From the IMG/VR virus record IMGVR_UViG_3300005613_000216, positions 1 to 35,329 of that record: 35,329 nucleotides of DNA; one strand, given 5' to 3'. Shown piece after piece: positions 32,541-35,329 of the stretch. The notes below the pieces were generated by a model. That model was not told where the DNA came from, searched no databases, and was given only the letters and a program-made list of their open reading frames with translations. This DNA is from a virus. Within the stretch, counting starts at the first letter, position 1, and the number at the start of each line of letters is the position of its first letter. Position numbers and translations under genes: made by a program.

Positions 32541-34166
32541 ATGGAAATGATGCATCGCACAGACGATTCGCTTGTCCAGAAGTGGGAGCCTGTCCTTGAG
32601 GGCATCGACAGTGACTATACTCGTCGTATCACAGCTCAACTTCTTGAGAACCAAGCTAAGTCTATTGTCGAGGAAAGACTTTCTGAGGATATTACCGCTG
32701 CTGCTACCACCACTGGTCAGCTTGGTACTTTCCAAAAGTTCGCTTTCCCTCTCGTTCGTCGGGTTTACCCACAACTTCTAGCCAACAGCCTTGTTGGTGT
32801 TCAGCCCATGCAGGGTCCAGTCTCACAGGTTTTCTACCTTGGTAACGACCGTGCCCGTAATGGTGGTGGTGCTGGTAACGTACAAACTATTTACAGCAAG
32901 TACAACCTGACCTACAGAGGTCTGACTGCTTCCGCTATCGGTTCTGATTCTGGTGTTGGCGCTGCTGGCGGTGGTTTCACCCCCGACACTGGTGCTGGTC
33001 TAGATGGTGATGACGCTCAAAGCGGCTTCGACCTTTCTAACGTCCTCAACACCCTCTCTGGTAGCACCGAGATGGTCGGTGCTGGTGCTCCATCAGGCAC
33101 CTTCGGTGGTCAGATCGCTGCTTGGCCTAACGAGAACGCTATTATGGGCTTCAATGTTTCTGCTGGTGAGCGTCTAACTGGAACTGGTATTCCAGAGATG
33201 ACCTTCCACATCGAGCAGGAAGCCGTTGTTGCCAACACTCGTAAGATGCGTGCTCTCTGGACTCTTGAGGCTTCTCAGGACCTTAAGGCTTACCACAACC
33301 TTGACCTTGAGCGCGAGCTTACTGACCTTCTCTCGAAGGAGCTTCAGCTTGAGATCGACCGCGAGCTTATCGAAGATCTCCGCATGATCGCTTACGGTCT
33401 TCGTGATCGTAACCTTGGTGGTGTTGATCAGCGTCTCATGGATTCTGATTATGTTTCTCTAGGCACTGTTGGTGAGAGATTCCCTGGTCTTGGTGGAGCT
33501 ACTAACGCTACTGATGCCACAACTTTCGTTCCTGCTCAGTTCACCTACGACTTTGCGAGCGATGTCCCCACCACAGGCTCTGAAAGCTCTAACATCTTTG
33601 TTATTGATTTCAGTCAGTCAAGCCTAGCCCTCTACCCACGCCACGTTGGTGAGGTCTACGCAAACCTGCTCGCAATCATCAACCTTGCTTCGCAGGATAT
33701 TTACCGCACCACCATGCGTGGTCCTGGTAACTGGCTACTGACTTCACCACTAGTCGCTTCACTCCTTGAGAGTGCTTCCAAGCTTGAGGGCGGTGTTCAG
33801 CCTGCCGATGGTCCCACCAACATCGGTGGAAACTCAATTGAGTACAAGGGCAAGTTTATGGGTCGCTACGATCTATATGTTGACCCAATGTACCCAACTG
33901 ACGAAATTATGGTTGGTTACAAGGGTGCGAACGCTATGGACGCTGGTTACATCTACGCTCCATACATCCCACTCCAGCAGCTTCCAACTATTACGGATCC
34001 TGAGTCCTTCCAGCCCAGGAAGGGTATCCTTACCCGTTACGGTAAGGTCCAGATTGAGCCTTACAACAGGTTCTACCGCATCATCCGTATCATTGGCCCA
34101 ACTGCCAACTACCTGTTCAGCCCCTTCAGTAGAAACACCACCGCCCTGGGTGGTTCAGTGAGCTGA
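32541..34166 (+). CDS. gp23: Major capsid protein, T4 gp23-like
   Basis: 541 residues (T4 gp23 is 521). Signature stretches include FQKFAFPLVRRVYPQLLANS, LVGVQPMQGPVSQVFYLGND, and the C-terminal KGILTRYGKVQIEPYNRFYR with NYLFSPFSRN. The first 49 residues are helical and charged and end RLSE-D; L-x-E fits the gp21 rule, so mature protein probably starts at Asp50, just before ITAAATTTGQ. In T4 a 65-residue propeptide is removed. Codon use is more C-ending and G+C-rich than in neighbouring genes, as expected for the most abundant virion protein. AGGA lies 10 bases before the ATG. A strong terminator follows 23 bases after the stop. The fold is HK97-type, forming the hexamers of the head. Confidence 0.95.
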   Translation: MEMMHRTDDSLVQKWEPVLEGIDSDYTRRITAQLLENQAKSIVEERLSEDITAAATTTGQLGTFQKFAFPLVRRVYPQLLANSLVGVQPMQGPVSQVFYLGNDRARNGGGAGNVQTIYSKYNLTYRGLTASAIGSDSGVGAAGGGFTPDTGAGLDGDDAQSGFDLSNVLNTLSGSTEMVGAGAPSGTFGGQIAAWPNENAIMGFNVSAGERLTGTGIPEMTFHIEQEAVVANTRKMRALWTLEASQDLKAYHNLDLERELTDLLSKELQLEIDRELIEDLRMIAYGLRDRNLGGVDQRLMDSDYVSLGTVGERFPGLGGATNATDATTFVPAQFTYDFASDVPTTGSESSNIFVIDFSQSSLALYPRHVGEVYANLLAIINLASQDIYRTTMRGPGNWLLTSPLVASLLESASKLEGGVQPADGPTNIGGNSIEYKGKFMGRYDLYVDPMYPTDEIMVGYKGANAMDAGYIYAPYIPLQQLPTITDPESFQPRKGILTRYGKVQIEPYNRFYRIIRIIGPTANYLFSPFSRNTTALGGSVS

Positions 34167-34189
34167 TCTGACTAGGTAATCAAACTTTT

Positions 34190-34231
34190 GAGGGCCAGAG
34201 GTTTTTTGTTCCTCTGGCCCTCTTTCTTTCC
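34190..34231 (+). terminator. Strong intrinsic terminator after the capsid gene
   Basis: A perfect 12-base-pair stem, GAGGGCCAGAGG (34190-34201) with CCTCTGGCCCTC (34211-34222), closes a nine-base T-rich loop and is followed by TTTCTTTCC. It is the only convincing rho-independent terminator I find in the window. It separates the head operon from the neck genes. Confidence 0.93.
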
Positions 34232-34250
34232 TATATAAGTTAGAAATATT

Positions 34251-34460
34251 ATGCATAAATACAGAAGCAAGTGTCGTTGGAACATGCTTCTTCACATTGA
34301 TGGGGAAGTGGTTGAAATTAGACCATCAGAGCTTTTTGAATCAAAAGGCCCTGTAGACTCTAGATATTTGGAATTAGTCTCTGAGCCCAAGAAAATTGGG
34401 CGACCTTCAAAAAATAAAACGGAGAGTTTAGATGGCAGCAGCACCCAAAGTAGATCCTAG
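34251..34460 (+). CDS. Small conserved-looking protein between capsid and neck genes
   Basis: 69 residues. The first 45 form a small beta-rich unit (WNMLLHIDGEVVEIRPSELF), and the end is basic with KKIGRPSKNK, a G-R-P core like an AT-hook. Small proteins of this kind occur after capsid genes in T4-like marine phages, but I cannot name a function. It lies just behind the terminator, with an AT-rich TATATAA at 34232-34238 that may be part of a promoter. No Shine-Dalgarno is visible. The last 29 bases overlap the following gene in another frame. Confidence 0.55.
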   Translation: MHKYRSKCRWNMLLHIDGEVVEIRPSELFESKGPVDSRYLELVSEPKKIGRPSKNKTESLDGSSTQSRS

Positions 34461-35310
34461 ACTGTTAGGTTATGGTGATACCTTTGGAACCTACGCAGGT
34501 AGGAACCTTGGGGATACAGACATTTATTCAACTGCTATTGACACGACTAAACTCAACATTAGTACATTTGAAGATGGGATTGAACTTAACCAGTTCGAAC
34601 AGACGATCAAGGATTACATCTTAGGTAGACTGGGATATCCTGTAATCAGAGTAGAGCTTACTGATTTTCAAGTCAAGACAGCTATTGATGAATCAATCAC
34701 ACATCTAGACTATCATGCACCTTTTTGGTGTACTCAGATGGCTGCGTTTGAGACCTCCGCTGGAGTAAACGCTTATATGCTGCCAATGCATATCGCTCAC
34801 GGTCTTACTTACTGTGCTTACAAGAAGTCCCTGCTTAGTATTCAGAACATGGCGGGGACTTTGGAGTATGATTTCTTTATTAAATACTTCCAAGACAACT
34901 TCCTGTTCAGCAACTTTGCCGTATCTGATTTCTACCTGCTACAAACACACTTAGAGATGATCCGTAAAATCCTTAGCCAAGAAGGCTCTTGGGATATCAT
35001 CAACGGAAACATCCTCCAGTTATATCCAACTCCATCTAGAAATGGAGAAACAGTTATCTTGGTTTACCGTGGTCTCGATACAGCGACCATGCATCCTTAC
35101 TACAAGAACTGGATTCAACGCTACGCTCTTGCGGTCGCCAAAGGCATCCTTGGTGAGATAAGAGGTAAGTACGCATCACTACCTTCTCCTGGTGGTGGTG
35201 CATCGTTAAATGGCGCTGCTCTTACTCAACAAAGTGAGCAAGAAAAAGAAAAGCTCAAAGAAGAGCTTCTATCTGAAATTGAAGAGCCACCTGCCTTCAC
35301 GATGTTCTGA
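34432..35310 (+). CDS. gp13: Neck / head-tail connector protein, T4 gp13-like
   Basis: 292 residues (T4 gp13 is 309). The family pattern is visible: IKDYILGRLGYPVIRVELTD, then a helix with A-I-D-E-S-I, and near the C-terminus NWIQRYALAVAKGILGEIRG followed by SLPSPGGGASLNGAALTQQ and a Glu/Lys-rich helix. In T4, gp13 and gp14 close the filled head and accept the tail. GGAG lies 7 bases before the ATG, inside the preceding small gene. The stop overlaps the next ATG as TGATG, so a second neck protein could follow. The position after the capsid gene agrees with this role in T4-like phages. Confidence 0.72.
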   Translation: MAAAPKVDPRLLGYGDTFGTYAGRNLGDTDIYSTAIDTTKLNISTFEDGIELNQFEQTIKDYILGRLGYPVIRVELTDFQVKTAIDESITHLDYHAPFWCTQMAAFETSAGVNAYMLPMHIAHGLTYCAYKKSLLSIQNMAGTLEYDFFIKYFQDNFLFSNFAVSDFYLLQTHLEMIRKILSQEGSWDIINGNILQLYPTPSRNGETVILVYRGLDTATMHPYYKNWIQRYALAVAKGILGEIRGKYASLPSPGGGASLNGAALTQQSEQEKEKLKEELLSEIEEPPAFTMF

Positions 35311-35329
35311 TGCCACTTACACCAAAAGG
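35310..35329 (+). CDS. Start of a further gene (partial)
   Basis: ATG at 35310 overlaps the preceding stop as TGATG and opens a frame M-P-L-T-P-K that runs off the right edge. Translational coupling is as elsewhere in the window. By analogy with T4 order a second neck protein is possible, but six residues identify nothing. Confidence 0.5.

Noticed and set aside
33766-34161. 131-residue frame inside the capsid gene on the same strand
   Set aside because: A shadow of the strong codon bias of the capsid gene; composition (Ser/Leu/Thr/Val) is not protein-like and gp23 is certain in the other frame.
1-35329. CRISPR arrays, tRNA genes, insertion sequences and attachment sites
   Set aside because: No regularly spaced repeats, cloverleaf-like segments, transposase motifs or terminal repeats were seen; gaps between genes are too short for most of these.

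Overview
The window is a contiguous virion-structure region of a tailed phage with a contractile, T4-type particle. Every gene I can support lies on the + strand, and coding density is near total. Neighbouring genes mostly meet as ATGA, TAATG or TGATG overlaps or with gaps of a few bases. The homologies visible by eye are to T4-like myoviruses: prohead protease gp21, scaffold gp22, major capsid protein gp23, neck gp13, and baseplate gp53, gp27, gp5, gp25, gp6 and gp7. Protein style and AT-rich codon use resemble marine T4-like phages. The host cannot be read from the sequence, and no tRNA, integrase, replication or lysis gene is present.

Layout. (1) 1-16060, tail and baseplate: the end of an unknown gene, a tape-measure-like protein, a probable tube-initiator or hub-associated protein in the T4 gp48/gp54 position, a gp53-like wedge protein, an enlarged gp27-like hub, a gp5-like central spike without lysozyme, a 901-aa LamG-type protein, gp25-like and gp6-like (baseplate J) wedge proteins, and a very large gp7-like wedge protein with a P2 gpI-like segment. 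(2) 16132-28934, host-contact proteins: a probable clan GH-A glycoside hydrolase with both catalytic Glu motifs, two short paralogous fibre-type proteins, a 46-aa zinc-ribbon microprotein, a 1180-aa beta-helix fibre or spike, an 850-aa structural protein sharing an N-terminal anchor-like motif with it, and a 962-aa protein with a Gly/Pro/Thr-rich collagen-like segment. (3) 28935-34231, head: a promoter-like site, three small probable prohead-core proteins, a prohead protease carrying a long basic extension, the scaffold, the major capsid protein and a strong intrinsic terminator. (4) 34251-35329: a small conserved-looking protein, a gp13-like neck protein and the first codons of another gene.

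How it works together. The spike, hub and wedge proteins form the baseplate, and the 16-29 kb proteins would decorate it and bind or degrade host-surface glycans. The head genes form a gp21-type maturation system. The protease (His72, Ser125/126) would cut L/I-x-E sites in the scaffold, the core proteins and the capsid-protein N-terminus. The most interesting signal is here. A recurring L-x-E-A-[I/Y/F] module occurs at the start of a small basic core protein and three times in the extension of the protease itself. A separate AAATTTGQ sequence, next to an L-x-E site, is shared by the capsid protein and a core protein. Together these suggest a protease that also delivers a histone-like internal protein by self-cleavage. 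This is inference from motifs and has not been tested.
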